Positions 18,001 to 30,500 of a DNA stretch of 64,000 nt are shown here, one piece after another; the stretch's first letter is position 1; the number at the start of each line of letters is the position of its first letter. Both the position numbers and the translations under genes were made by a program. The stretch is from Pempheris klunzingeri. Taxonomy: Eukaryota; Chordata; Actinopteri; Acropomatiformes; Pempheridae. The notes beneath the pieces were generated by a model. That model worked only from the letters and a program-made list of their open reading frames with translations, was not told the DNA's origin and ran no database searches. The DNA lies in the NCBI RefSeq assembly GCF_042242105.1, contig NC_092017.1, positions 15,772,432 through 15,836,431 on the forward strand, in the 5' to 3' direction.

Positions 18001-21000
18001 CACAGATCTGGAGGAGCTGCGTTTGCTGCTGCTGCTGCTGCTGCTGCTACTGCTACGAAGTCTTTTGGCTTGAGCAGTGGCATCAATGCTGCTGACACGA
18101 GATGAGGAGCTGGAAGAGGCAGAAGAGTCCCTGGAGCTAAGGCTTGAGCGAGAGCTGCTGGAGCTAGAGGAGGAGGAAGATAAGCTGGCATTCTGCCGAC
18201 CAGGAGCCAGGATTTTCTTGAGTTTCATCAAGACAGGTCTTCCCTCAACCATTTCTTCTTCTTCACTCAGGTTGATCTGTTTTATGAGCTTCTCTGCGGC
18301 CTTTGGTCCAACTTGAATCTCCATTTCCAGTCTCTCGATGACTTCACCTTCAACTGAAAGTATCATTAGATATGCCGTTAAAAACTGCTTTGTGCACACT
18401 GCTTCTACAAAACTACAAATTTTGTGTTCTTAACACTTACTTGGTTTGATAGAAAGAGCAACAGAGTGCTTTCCAGCCAGTTTGTACAAGGCAATGTCCC
18501 TGATGAAAGCAGCGTTGTCAGTGGTAACCTTTAAACAGCCCTTCAGTCCAATGGCAACAGCTTTAGCACAGAACTTCTTGTTATTCTGAGCCACTTTGGG
18601 TTTTTTAATGGGCCTGTCAGCTTCCACATCCTGGTGAATAATCTCTGAGGATTGTGACTATGCAAAAAAAGACCTATTAATTACATTGCAAATGTAGATA
18701 CTGTTGTAGCAATCTTACAAGACAGTGTTAAGAGCTCACCCAACTAGCGGCAGCAGATGAAACAATCTTAGATGTCAGAATCTCCCTTGAGATGGACTTT
18801 AAGATTTTAGCTGGGATGATAGGAGTGATTTTTTCAGCAGGGAGATCCTCAATGTTTCTCACCACAGCAACAGTCTCCACACTGTTGAAAGAACAAGAAT
18901 TTAATCATCTGGGCTCTAAGGAGAAATACATCTTAGCAGTGACACAAGTTTAATATTGTTTAGGAAATACACTGAGTTAAAAAAGTCAGGCTTACTGCAT
19001 AGCTGCAATGTGTTCAGGCACAGACACAGGCAGAACTTCGATCTTGAAATTGCCTTCAGTGATGTCAAGGCTTGCAATGATTTTGGCGGGCATTATGGAG
19101 TTGAGTTTAGCTCTTGATAGCAGGGCAGCCTGGATTATGGCAGTGTTTACACCCATCACAGCAAATGTGTTCACAGCAATGCTAGAAGGAGAGGACATTT
19201 CTATGTTATATTTCATGATATGATACATTTTTGTATTTTAGTGTCAGACGTTGTATTTACCTTGGTCTGATCTCAGTCTCAAGCTGGATGTCTGTCTTCA
19301 GAAGGTGAGCCACGTGGAAGTTTTCTGGTAGAGCTGGTGTTGTGGTGGCCTTGACTAAGAAAACAAAAGAGCCAACTGAGCATAATACTTTTCACCATAA
19401 AATGGTATCATATACAATGTCTCATCAGTGCTTTATTTCGCAAGTTTAAAAAAATGTATTTGGTATAGATGATAATGTTAGGCTTAATAAGATATTATTA
19501 TGGTATTTTCAACAGTCCAGACTTGTTAAGGCTGTATTGGGATTTAGGAATGTCTGTTGTTTTGGATTTTGGAGTCTCTATCTTTTTTGATCAGCACAAG
19601 GTAACATAGATTAAAGGGAGAAGTGGGACTTGTAACAAACTAACTAACTGCTGTCAAGTTTCTGCTTACCCTGAGCAGCTGCGGCAGCCACAGCAGCAGT
19701 GTACAGACTAAGCTCCATCGGTAGACCAGCAGCAGTAGGAAGGATTCGCCTCATCTCGGTGGCCAGCAGAGGCTTAACAATGTGGAAGGAAGCACCAGAC
19801 AGCAGAGCCTTGATGGCATCCTTACCAAATGTCTGAACAGAAGGACCAGTGGCGAGCTGTAACGAAGAATGTAGTGTGAGCTATTGTGTCTTGCTAAAAA
19901 ATGTGATTAAACAATGCCTTATGAAATTATTTCATTTGAATCGTACCGCAATGGCCTGCTCAATCAAGGCTTTGTCGATGTTGGCAAAAGCAATTTCTTG
20001 TCCAAAGAATTTGACATAGATGGAAGCCAGAGGCGTGTTGACGGGCAGGGACCTCAAGTCAGAGAGCTGTGTGAGGAAAAAGGAAACGCACAATCCAAAC
20101 TTATCGTTAGCCTGCTTTGTTTTATCATGAACCATTGCATGTTACTCTATCCTTGTATTTGTGACTTTGCATTGCATTGCATTCATCGCTTACAGCTTTG
20201 ATGACACGCTTCATCTTGGTGATCCTGTCAGCACTGTCAATAAGTGCAGGGTTTTTCAGGAGAGCCTCCTGGAGTCCCTCAGTTCTTACTCCAACCTGGG
20301 AAAAATTCAACATGTTAAAACATGGTTTTCAAATTCCTGATTGAATGCCTTAGAGGGCAGGTGTTTTCTGTTCATTTTACCTCCAGAACATCAGCAGCTG
20401 CTCCAGCAAGGTAGGCGCTGGTCTTAGCCACGATAGATCTGGGCAGAATGGTGGCAGCATCATTGATGTAGAAAGCAGTGGCAGCAGCACCAAGCATCAA
20501 GGGACCTAAAAGAGTTTGATGAGATGGAGTTGGTTGAAACTACAGAAAAATACTTTAAGTAACTTAAACCATGTTACATTGGCCTTACTGTCATAAATGT
20601 CCACGTGAATGGCTTTGCTGAAACGTAAGCTCAGTCTGTCCAGCCTTGGGCTCAAGATTTTGATGGCGACATTGCAAGCTGCAGCACTGCGAAGAAAACA
20701 TGAAAGAGCTGAGTAAGCAGTCATAAGCTCATGGAGATATATTTGATGATGATAAGAGAGTGCTCTTACACTGAGGCATGGATTGCAGCAGTGCTCCTGG
20801 TCAGGGACTTCATGTGAGAATAAGTGAAGCTTGCTACCTGCAGATTCTGCTCTGTCTTCACAATGTTGGCAAGAGTTGTGATCAAACCAATTGGAGGCCT
20901 TGTCTCAAACAGTACGATGCATGCAAGCATACGAAGCTCTGGGTGAAGAGCCTTGTCCATGTAGAGCTGAAGAGCCAGTTCCTGGATCTAATTTACAAGT

Positions 21001-24000
21001 GAAAGCAAGCTCAGTAAGGAGTCCTGTGTAAAAAAACAGAATTGTTTGAAATAGTTTTTTGGCGTTGAGAATTCACCACTCTGGGCTCCTTCTTTGCAAT
21101 GTTCCTCAAGGCCATGATGGCATCACCATGGATTCTCATGGGCAGAGATGCAGCTGCAGTGCCGTGTATGGGCAGGACCTTTGTGATCGGCTTAATGCTA
21201 GAAGGATGGCCAGCGTTACCCAAAACCCTCAGGAGAAGGCTGATTTCCTGGGTTTCGTCTTTAGCGATAGCCTCTGCAAGGAGTTCCTGGATGGGCTGTT
21301 GGGGGACAAGAAGAAACTAAGCTATAATCTTCTTATCCAGACATGTGCAGAGGAATTTGATAAAGATGAAAAGAACAAGGTTATGTCACCCTTAAAAGTT
21401 CAGCAGGGCAGACAGGCCTCTCAAAACAGTACTTTGAAATCATGGTACCATGACCAAGGAGGACAATCTCACGCAGAATTGGGCTTTTCACTATTTTGTT
21501 GTTGACTGCCAGGGTCTAGAAGAGAGCAACGATCAGAAATGTATCTTAACTTCATTCTAGTTACCAACAAAGTGACTTACTTTTTGGTTTACCCACCTCA
21601 AGCAGCTTGATGGACTCTGTGTCTGCTGTGACCATCTGAACAGATGCAATCAAAGCCTGAGCTGCTTCAGCAACAGTCAAGTCATCAGTAGAGAATTTCT
21701 CTTTGATGAATCTCAGAGCAGCAGGAGTTCCAATGGCAGGGATGGCATCCAAGATCCACTGTCTGAAATTTGCAAATTAAGTGAGTGATCCTGTATACAT
21801 GTAGAATATACACATATACTGTATATGTTTTTACCCCTTTATTTAAATGTTAAAATAGTCACCTGAAGGCAGGTCTGGTTCTGTACTGGCTCCAGAGCAT
21901 TTCTAGATCTTCAAAGCGGGCTTCACGGAGGAGCTGAATGAATTCCAAGAACTTCAAAGGGGCATCCTCGTGGACTCTCTCCACATTGTTGGTAACAAGG
22001 TGATTCAGAACCTCCACAATCTAAGAACAAAAGATTGAAGGGAAAGTCATCCACTGCAGCAGGTTCACATGATTCGCTCATGTCTTCTGTTTTTTAAAGC
22101 AGTCTGAGACGATACCTGAGCCTGTACATTGTTGATCTTGATGATCTGAATGGGTGTCTGAAGAAGCTCAGTGGAAAACTCATACTTAAGTGTTCCACGG
22201 TGAAGATACTGAGCCTGGATGGGCTCAATAGGGGCCCTCTGAATGTCAAGGAAGACCAAGGATTGCCTTTAAAAGAAATGTGAAGAAGGTTAATCTGCAG
22301 CTCCATTAAATCCAGACACTATTACGTTCTCAGTATCTATTGACACACTTGGTCTGCATCTGGGCAGCTCCATTCATCTCAGTGAAAGGGGAGAACTGGA
22401 TCAGCTCATTTACAGTTGCCTCCAGGATCAGGACGCCATTAGCAACTGGCTTTAAGATGTAGTTGTATCCTGTAGTTCCTCTCAGGTTCTTTGAATCCTT
22501 TGAAGATGAATCACATATGTGTTTAATCATGCAATATTTTTTACTTTCACTTTTCACAGTATACATGATAAAAATGGGTTTGAACCTACCTGCTGGCACT
22601 TTACACATTTCTCAGTGTATGCCAACCCCATATCCTTCACGATCTTCTCCTGACAGTGGTTCAGATCCCTTGTCTTCGTCAAAAGGATGCGATCAGCCTT
22701 TTCGTCCTCAGTGATGGCATAGAGGGTCTTGCAAACACCCTGAGCACCGGCCTATTGAGAAAAACATATGTTAATTAATTAATCATCTTCCTGTAATAGA
22801 TATATATAATGAGTATTGCATGATCTGTGACGAACCTCCTGTAACTCATAGACGTTCTGTGTCTTCTTGATGTTGAGCTGAAGAACATTCAGGATACCTC
22901 TGTAAATGTTCAGCACCATTGTTGAGACTCCTTCAGGTGCGAACATCTTTCCGACAACACCATTGGCATACTCAAACTTGATGGGAGTCATGAGCTGTGC
23001 CGCCATTGCTGAAGTCAGCTTGGTTGCTGGGATTAAAGGATCCTTAGGCCAGATGCCACTGTACTCGAAGAGCTCAGGCTCCACAAGCTAGAGTGTAAAA
23101 AAAGGTTTAGTACAGGACAGTTTGCATTTTGGAAATAAAAAGATTGATGCTCCAACATGATTTTGATCTTTACCTTCAGAATGTAGATGTTTTGGGCTTC
23201 AGCACTGATGAGAACTTTGCTGCTGACTTTGAGGCCGGCTTTTGCCAAACCTTCATCTGGCAGACCTCCCAGGAGAAGTGCCTCATACTTGTACATGTAA
23301 GTCTTATCCGCCGCAAACTCAGGAGCTGTAAGAATAATTTCTCTCAGTGAGAAGTATTATTCATTAAAACCACTGCTGCAATGCATTGTGTGTTTAGAAA
23401 AATGAAACTGTCCTTTAAGATTATAACTAAGTATGAATGTTAAACTTACCAAGGTTATGATGTTGTCCAGCTGAAAAAACATTGAAAAAAATAAATAATC
23501 CAACAAATGGAATGATGAAACTATTAAATCTAGTTTTAAACATTTAGCATATTTGTGAGATTGGAAAACAAATGCAATTCACTTGTATTCTATTGTAAAT
23601 GCCCTAAATAAAAAAAAAGAAACAAATGAATATATAGAAGTGAAAGTGAGAAATCTCATAGCAGTGATAGATTGCCTTCTCTGTTTTTGTCACTAGTAAC
23701 TTTTTTTGAATGCCACCAAAGGCCTCAACCATTGTATTTAAACTGTTACAATATAACAGGAAATTACATTATACTTTATGCAATAATATAGCAAGCACTG
23801 ACTTTGTGTGAGCAAAAGTTCAATTCATTGTATTGAAGTATGATAAACTGGATGAAAAAAAAAGCGCAATGTGATATTTGGATAAAAATAGACAAAAAAA
23901 AGTAATACCGAAAATCCCTGGATGTCAAATATAAAATGTTAAGTCTGATTAAGCGCTGCAGTTTTTAGCCTTTGCAAAAAACACAAATCAAACTCACCCA

Positions 24001-24037
24001 CAAGGGCCAGAGTCAGAGCAAGTACAACCGCTCTCAT
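15040..24037 (-). CDS. vtgAa: Vitellogenin, VtgAa type (complete, about 34 exons)
   Basis: Secreted liver phospho-lipoglycoprotein taken up by oocytes and cut into yolk proteins. ATG at 24035-24037 starts a signal peptide (MRAVVLALTLALVAG) on exon 23998-24037. Further exons include 23450-23470, 23174-23325 and 22836-23087 (84 codons). The lipovitellin heavy-chain region carries the proposed receptor-binding segment LLTKTRDLNHC. The phosvitin exon, 17908-18353, has serine runs. Then follow the lipovitellin light chain, the beta'-component with [11 protein letters not shown] (VWD-like), and a Cys-rich end (HLACSCTAQCA, TAA at 15040-15042). Its VtgAa identity comes from similarity to killifish Vtg1: ITKVLPIHGTAAASLP, LDRLSLRFSKA and IEGEVIERLEM. 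All exons looked at are open and spliceable, and the phosvitin intron at 18354-18440 uses GT-AG. Expected length is roughly 1,650 residues. Confidence 0.93.
18025..18056 (-). repeat. vtgAa: AGC (Ser) trinucleotide run inside vtgAa phosvitin exon
   Basis: Plus-strand GCT repeat, read as AGC serine codons on the coding strand. It is part of the phosphoserine tract that binds calcium and phosphate in yolk, and probably varies in length between individuals. Confidence 0.85.
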
Positions 24038-24190
24038 GGCTGATGGGGTTGTGAATGTCTGCAGTCACAGGCAGCCTTTTAAAGAAAATTTCTGCTGACA
24101 AAGTCCAACGAGAATGTCATGAAGGTACCTCTCTTAGATAGAGAGTGGATTTTCACCACTGGATGAAAAGTTAGGGTCACCTGACCTTAC
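24038..24190 (-). promoter_or_regulatory. vtgAa: vtgAa promoter: TATA-like box and hormone-receptor half-sites
   Basis: TTTTAAA at 24077-24083 lies about 40 bp above the ATG. This leaves room for a 5' UTR of only about 13-20 bp, typical of vitellogenins. At 24175-24186 GGTCA and TGACC face each other with a 2-bp spacer (GGTCACCTGACC). That is the estrogen-response-element palindrome, but with spacer 2 instead of the canonical 3. Estrogen control of vitellogenins is established; activity of this exact site is inference. Confidence 0.6.
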
Positions 24191-25257
24191 TCATATCAAA
24201 TATACCAAGTCGGAGTTCAGCGTTCCGTTTGCTGTGCCTCACAATTCATTTTATACTAACACATTAGGAGAAAACACTGGTCTGCTTATATTAAAATATC
24301 ACCTTTTTCTATCATGTGCTCGTATTTGCATCTTATTCCTACTACTACTTAATCTACTTATTCCTTGACATATAAAAAAGAGAAAGAAATAAGACAACAA
24401 TTTATCAAAATAAACATATTGCCCAAAAACTTCAGGTCTTAAACTGACTAAAAGATTTATTTTTCTAACTTTCAAAAAGAAGTATGTAGTTTTCTTTGAC
24501 CCAAAAGTTATTGGACTGGAGGTTTTTTAAAAGTGGAAGGAAAAATTAATGAAACATTATTTATTGTTATATGACATATTGTCATATGTCATGCTCCATA
24601 CATAATCCACCATGGGTGTTAGCTTGGATATTTTTTGCTTGTAAATACTTTTGCTATTGCTATTAATTGATTTTGTGAAAGCTGCGAATGTCTGGCACTT
24701 TGTCATCATTTTATTGAAACACAAGTTTGCACAAGAGGGCACCATGACTATGAGTGTTTGCTCACTTCACTTGTTGTGGTCAGGGTGACCACTGATGTCA
24801 TGACATTTCTGTTTGTCAGTGATTGTGCTGTGTAAATGGATGGGCAATTATCCTCTACTAACACAAAATGTTTGTTCATTTTCTTGATGTTCGTATGACT
24901 GTGCCTATTTTTTGGAAAATAGACACTTTTCACAATGTTAGTAATAATACTTCAGTATGGAGCTACTCATCATCATCAAATTGAATAATACAGAATATCA
25001 TCTATTAACTGGTGTTTGAATAATGCTGATTAAACTCTATAACAGCAACATGTGGTGCAAATTATTATTCATTTAATTCCACAAACATCCTAATGATAGC
25101 TTGATGCTAAGAAAACATGCAGTTGCACATATAAAAAACGAAATAAATAATTTAACATCTACTGTCATCCACTGCTGTTGCTGTGAATTGTGTATAAATC
25201 CATAATAACTCTTTTTAAATAGAAAAACCACTGGTCCTTATAATGCCATTAATCTAG
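24191..25257. other. vtgAa distal 5' flank, no gene
   Basis: AT-rich, with only short open frames lacking family resemblance. Nothing else supported. Confidence 0.5.
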
Positions 25258-25462
25258 TTATGCCCGTTTTTATTTATATAGCCCAATATCACAAATTTGC
25301 CTCAGTGGGCTTCACAATTCCACCCTCAATTTGGAAAAACTCCCTAAAAATCCTTTTAACAGGGAAAAAAATGGAAGAAACCTTGAAAGAGTCGCAGAGG
25401 AGGGAACTCTCTACCTGGATGGACAGACATGGAACCATCACGATGACAAAATTATAATAGAT
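25258..25462. repeat. Teleost interspersed repeat (TATATAGCCCAATATCACAA type)
   Basis: Starts TTTATTTATATAGCCCAATA and includes GGAAAAACTCCCTAAAAATC and a TGGAAGAAACCTTG block. I recognise this arrangement from many fish intergenic sequences. The class (SINE, LINE tail or MITE) is not settled, and the boundaries are approximate. Confidence 0.55.
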
Positions 25463-25589
25463 TGTAAACATAAAATGTGTCTGAGGTTAGGAGATAAGTA
25501 AACAGGATCGAGCTGATTCAACAGCAGGGATTTAAGTAGTATTTTTACCTGTGATGAGACGTTTTTGTGTGGACTGTTTATTTTTATAT

Positions 25590-25935
25590 CTTTATTTATA
25601 GAGCGCCAATTCATAACAGCGTTATCTCAAGACGCTTTACATAAAGAGCAGGTTAAGACCAAACTCTTTAATTAAGAGAGAGACACAACGATTCAGGAAT
25701 TCAAAATTAAGGATTCAAGAATCCCCACATGAGCAAGCATCAGACATTATATTGAGCAACAGTGGAAAGGAAAAACTCCCCTTTAACGGGAAGAAACCTC
25801 GAACAGACCCTGGCTCAATGTGGGCGGCTTCTGTCAGGGTCCGTGTTGGGTGGAGGTTGGACAGAGAGAGAGAGAGACAACACAAACAGCAACCAACATA
25901 CTAACAGCGACTATAGCACTAACAATAGGAGTGTG
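25590..25935. repeat. Second teleost interspersed repeat (GAGCGCCAATTCATAACA type)
   Basis: Runs from TATTTATAGAGCGCCAATTC through CAAGACGCTTTACATAAAGA, GGAAAAACTCCCCTTTAACG and GGAAGAAACCTCG-like blocks to a GA-rich tail at about 25863-25878. It shares the AAAAACTCCC...GAAGAAACCT core with the repeat at 25258-25462. The family is unassigned. Confidence 0.55.
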
Positions 25936-26180
25936 ACTAAAAAAAGTTAGCAATAACAATCTACAGATAGTTTTGGACGCTGCTTTTCAGTGATCCGAAC
26001 AGAAATGATTGAATTAGTGAGTGAAACGAAGCCAGCATCAGCAGGAGCCCATTGTCTGGGACTATATAATACAGAGGGCCTTACCCAGGAAAATCATTAG
26101 TTAAGGCTGAGAACTGTCTCAATGTATTCAGGCTGCGACTGATCCACTGGGGGGATAATTGTAACAGATACAAGGTAATA

Positions 26181-26669
26181 TACAGTACTGTGCAAAAGTC
26201 TTAGGCAGGTGTGAAGAAATGCTGCAAAGTAAGAGTGCTTTCAAAATCACAACATTTAATTGTTTATTTTTAATGATTTACAAAAAGCAAAGTGAGCGAA
26301 CAGAAGAAAAATCCAAATCAAATAAATATTTGGTGTGGGCATCCTTTGTCTTCAAAACGGCATCAGTTCATCTAGATACACTTGCACAAAGTCGGGGATT
26401 TTGTAGGATCATAGTCAGGTGTATGATTAACCAATTAAACCAAACAGGTGCTGATGATCAGCAGTTTCATATGTAGGCTGAGATGCAGTCATTAACTGAG
26501 ACAGAAACTGTAGGGCATTAAAAGTGGGTGAGGAACAAACTCCGCTACCAAGGTGAGTTTGTGGAAGACAAGACTGAGCACAGCAACAAGACACAAGGTA
26601 GTTATACTGCATCAGTGAGGTCTCTGCCAGGCAAAGATTTCAAATCAGACTTTAGTTTCAAGATGTGTT
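26181..26669 (+). mobile_element. Truncated Tc1-like DNA transposon, 5' end plus transposase N-terminus
   Basis: Starts with the Tc1-family end TACAGTACTGTGCAAAAGTC and a leader typical of this fish element. From about 26569 it reads RLSTATRHKVVILHQ, a stop, then GLCQAKISNQT. This is the N-terminal helix-turn-helix of a Tc1-like transposase. The start-codon region appears deleted and everything downstream of about residue 33 is missing, including the DDE catalytic part, so it is dead. It lies about 2.1 kb upstream of vtgAa. Confidence 0.8.
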
Positions 26670-27399
26670 AATTCATTATCTCAGTTCATTATCTTACAAC
26701 AGCTCAGTATGTAAACATGTTTACATACTTACAGCTCATTTACATATACCTAGTATCATATAATACAATATGTGCTGTAAAAATAGATGATAGCTCTTCC
26801 ACACTGAACAACTTGACCACAGCTTTTGATAAACCCCTGAATTTGCATTACTTACAAAAAATGAGTTCAGAACATCATGAGAACAGCATATTTAGACTTT
26901 TACTGGTAACACTAATTTAACTCCCACATTTAGCATTTATGAGCAGAATCTAAACATTTAATATATTATAAACGTTATAATGTGTTGTAACCTAATTACT
27001 AAATGTTTATATACTGCAGAGGAACTTTAGTTTCACTATAACATTCAGTTGTGAAGAAACGCAGTGAGTAAGGATGACAACCAGATGAGACAAATACATT
27101 CACATTGATTATACACAATTATATGTATTTGTATACATATTTCTTGTCAAATTACATTTCTGTAATGATCGTAGACTGAGCGTGCAGTTTTTTTTCAGTG
27201 AGATTGTTGAAAAAGTGTGTTATATAGATTCATATAGGTTCATGAGCTTTTTGTTTTTCTCAATTTGTGGCGGGAATGAGTCCTCTTGTCTGTTGGTTTA
27301 AAATATTTCTTATTTATCTATAACCAATATGTGTGGTAATGTGTACAAGAGAAAAATGACCTCTCAGATCAAGTGACAGGTTCAGTTTGTTTATTGATA
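26670..27399. other. Spacer between Tc1 remnant and vtgAb 3' end
   Basis: AT-rich with no supported gene or repeat. Confidence 0.5.
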
Positions 27400-27405
27400 T
27401 TCATT
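27400..27405 (-). promoter_or_regulatory. vtgAb: Poly(A) signal of vtgAb
   Basis: TTTATT on the plus strand is AATAAA on the coding strand, about 110 bp past the vtgAb stop. Confidence 0.6.
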
Positions 27406-27514
27406 TAATAAGAATTTCATACAACACAAGCCTCTGCTACAGGTTCCAACTAATTAATCAACAATACTTTTATGGAACAAACAATAAAAGATAAGGTGAT
27501 TGAAGGCAATGAGA

Positions 27515-30500
27515 TTAAGCACACTGAGCGGTACAGCGGCAGGCCAGGTGGGCTTCTGCTGTTTCCCGCAGGTCAACACTCTTCTCATAGATGCTGCTCA
27601 GACCCTCGGCGCGGTTCAGGTTAGAATCTGCAAAAATGGACAGAGTAAAGATCTTAGGCACTGCACACGATAACAACATACATGAAATATGATTCAGTTT
27701 TGTGAACTAAGCTCTGATTTCTTGCAGACTGACCAGTAGGCAGGCAGTGGAAGCCAACAGTGACGGTGGTGGTCCTCACTGGCATGCAGCCAGGCAGGCA
27801 GCGAAGCACGGGCTCAACAGAGTAGCATTTGGACTCCTGGCCTTGGAGGATCATCTGTTTCTCCAACTTCACAGATTCAAGTTTCATGTAACACTCTGGA
27901 AAAGGGTGAATAAGAAGGTAAGCACTGTAAATGAACATATCCATAGCAGTCCTCAACTGAAACCAGATTCTGTTATTCATTCGTTCTATTATTTTTTTCC
28001 ACTAAAATACTGTTTTCGTGTAAGTTCGTTATCATCATGAAAATTTCTTTACACGCTGCATTTTGCCATTCTGAGCATAAATGATATTCCAATAGAGAAA
28101 GGTGAAACAGGAACTGTAAGTATTACCAGAGGCTTCGCGGCAACTCTTTCCAGGCAGAACCCAGGAATGAGCGTAGCTGGCTGCGTTCTTGGTCAGGCGT
28201 TCGTTGGGTGTGCGGTATTCCTGTCTGACTTCACCGTCAGCCTTTCCACAGAGTCCACAAGTCTGTCCTCTCATCCAGTCCACAACTTTAACCTGAAAAA
28301 AAGTCAAGTGGTTCAGCAATTGTGAAATTAACAGTGCAGTAAATTTTGAAGGCAAATCAAATTTAAATCTGAATCTAAAGGATGTAGCCAGATCACCTTC
28401 AAAGTGTTCTGATCAAAGAAGACCTCCTGAAGACCATGGCTGGGAGCATGGAGAGCGACACCCTCACCTCTCTGTTTGATCTGAATTTTGCCTGAAATTA
28501 ATGGAAACATATATCAACATGTGATTTTTAACTTTCAACAAATTGAATAATGTTAACATAACATTTAAACTTGAATAAATAGAATAGCAAACCTGTGGGA
28601 TGATGATATGGCAGGCTGCTGATGGGCATTTCCACTCCATTAACCTTCACCATGACAGTGCTGTCCTTCGGATATATGTCGACATCACTGTTGAAGAACA
28701 ATTGAAATACATGTATCATAGTTAATTGGTGGATTTGTGGATATAGCATTTTATCTCTCTTCTGTTTCTTGAGAATTTCCACAATTTACATATAAGTACT
28801 GGTGGTTCTTACATGTTTTCAATCTTCACAGTGATCTGGTTCTGTTCCTGTGTTTGGTCTCTCTTCAGCAGCACTATGAATTTAAGTTCTGGTGTGCAAT
28901 CCTGAGCCAAAACCTGGTAGCAAGAGTGGGGTATCTCGTTCTTGTACTTCCTGTTGTTGAATGTGATCACTGTGTCTTTGTCCATGGTGCACTCAGCTGG
29001 AGTGGGAAGAAAAAAATAATTGATAAGTTAGTCATTAACCGATCAGCATGACTACGCAGTAAACCCTGTTAATTTACATATTTTTACCCGCATAAGCTTT
29101 GGTGAACATGTAGGAGACCTTGTCAGCCCAGTTGTTATCATATGCTTCCAGCTCAGCAGCAGTGTCTCCGATTGGCAGAGAAACAGGGAGACCCACACCA
29201 AGTTTGTAAATGGTCCTCTGCAATTTTAAGTCAAAATGACTATGAAGAGTATATATATATACTGGGTGACAAAGTATGATGCTGACATTTTCTGGGTATA
29301 AAAAAATGGCAATAAAACTGCACCTTTGGTGTCCTCAGCACAAAATTCAGGCTTGTCTCTGAAGCAACAGCCACACTCAGTTTGATCTGATTACGACCAT
29401 TCTTGACCTTTGACATGCTTAATCCAGTTTCCAGAACGATGCGGGAAATGTACTCAGAGATCCTAGGCAGAGATAAAGGGAGAGATAAATGTCAATTCGA
29501 GCCTTGTCTCATGCACACCTGGCTGGCAGGTGTGTTGGAAAGTTAATTAATGGAAAACAAAGTAATGAATTCCCACAAGTTTATGACTGAAATGCTACAT
29601 TTTCAATCAAGTTGGTGATCAGGACTGTGTAGGAGTTTGTTTTGCAGGTTTTTATAAGACAGCTTAAACTTGTTAAAATCTGCATTAATTTATGACTTTA
29701 CTTCTTTGCGTAGCGTTGCATGCTCCTTGGCAGTTTGTCCCAGGACAGCTTCAGGCGGATGGCTGGCTCTTTACCCACAAGACCAGTCTCAGCTGTGATC
29801 TCAGTTGCGTATTGTTTGCACTCAATGCCCCAGCCAATCTTGGCCTGAGAGAAAATCAAGTTAAAATCTCAAACATCACTCAAATTTCTAGCAACTGCTG
29901 CCATCTCATTTCATGTCACCAAATCAAAGTTTTTACCATCAGTTTATGGGGGCTCAGCATCACACCATCAGCACAGATTCTCCAGTTGTCATTCTCAGCC
30001 AGGTTGGCAAAAATGACCTGCAGTCTGGCAGTAGACCGGTCAAAGTAAGCTGCGATCTGGTATCCTTGAACCTTGTGGTCAGCTCTCACGGCACGGATGA
30101 GAATGGTCACAGCAGGAGTGATAGCATTGGCGAGGTACTTGGCCTTAAAGTGCAAATCAGAGATTGATGTTGAGGAAAAGTTTGATTTTCTCCACTGAAC
30201 ACAAGAGACAGTAAATGGTTTGGTGTGATGACTTACCTTGTTGTAGATGGCTTCAAAGCTGTAGGCGCTGCTCTTGCTGTTGGCACGGGCTGCAGAGAGG
30301 GCATGCTGCAAAGAAAGAAACCAACTATATATATACAGTATATATATATATAACTATATATATATAACTAGCTTGCTCAAACGGAGAACATGATGTGGCT
30401 GTCTCATGCTCTTTCAAAACAATCTGATAATTACCTGGTGGATGTGGTTCTTGGTAAACTTCATCTCAAGCTGTTCTTGCTGAAATAGAAAACTCAGGAT

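Noticed and set aside
21303-21512. Suspected break in vtgAa between LKLLE and PIQELLAE
   Set aside because: Reading the minus strand shows an intact exon (LAVNNKIVKSP to CPAELLR) with proper splice sites on both sides.
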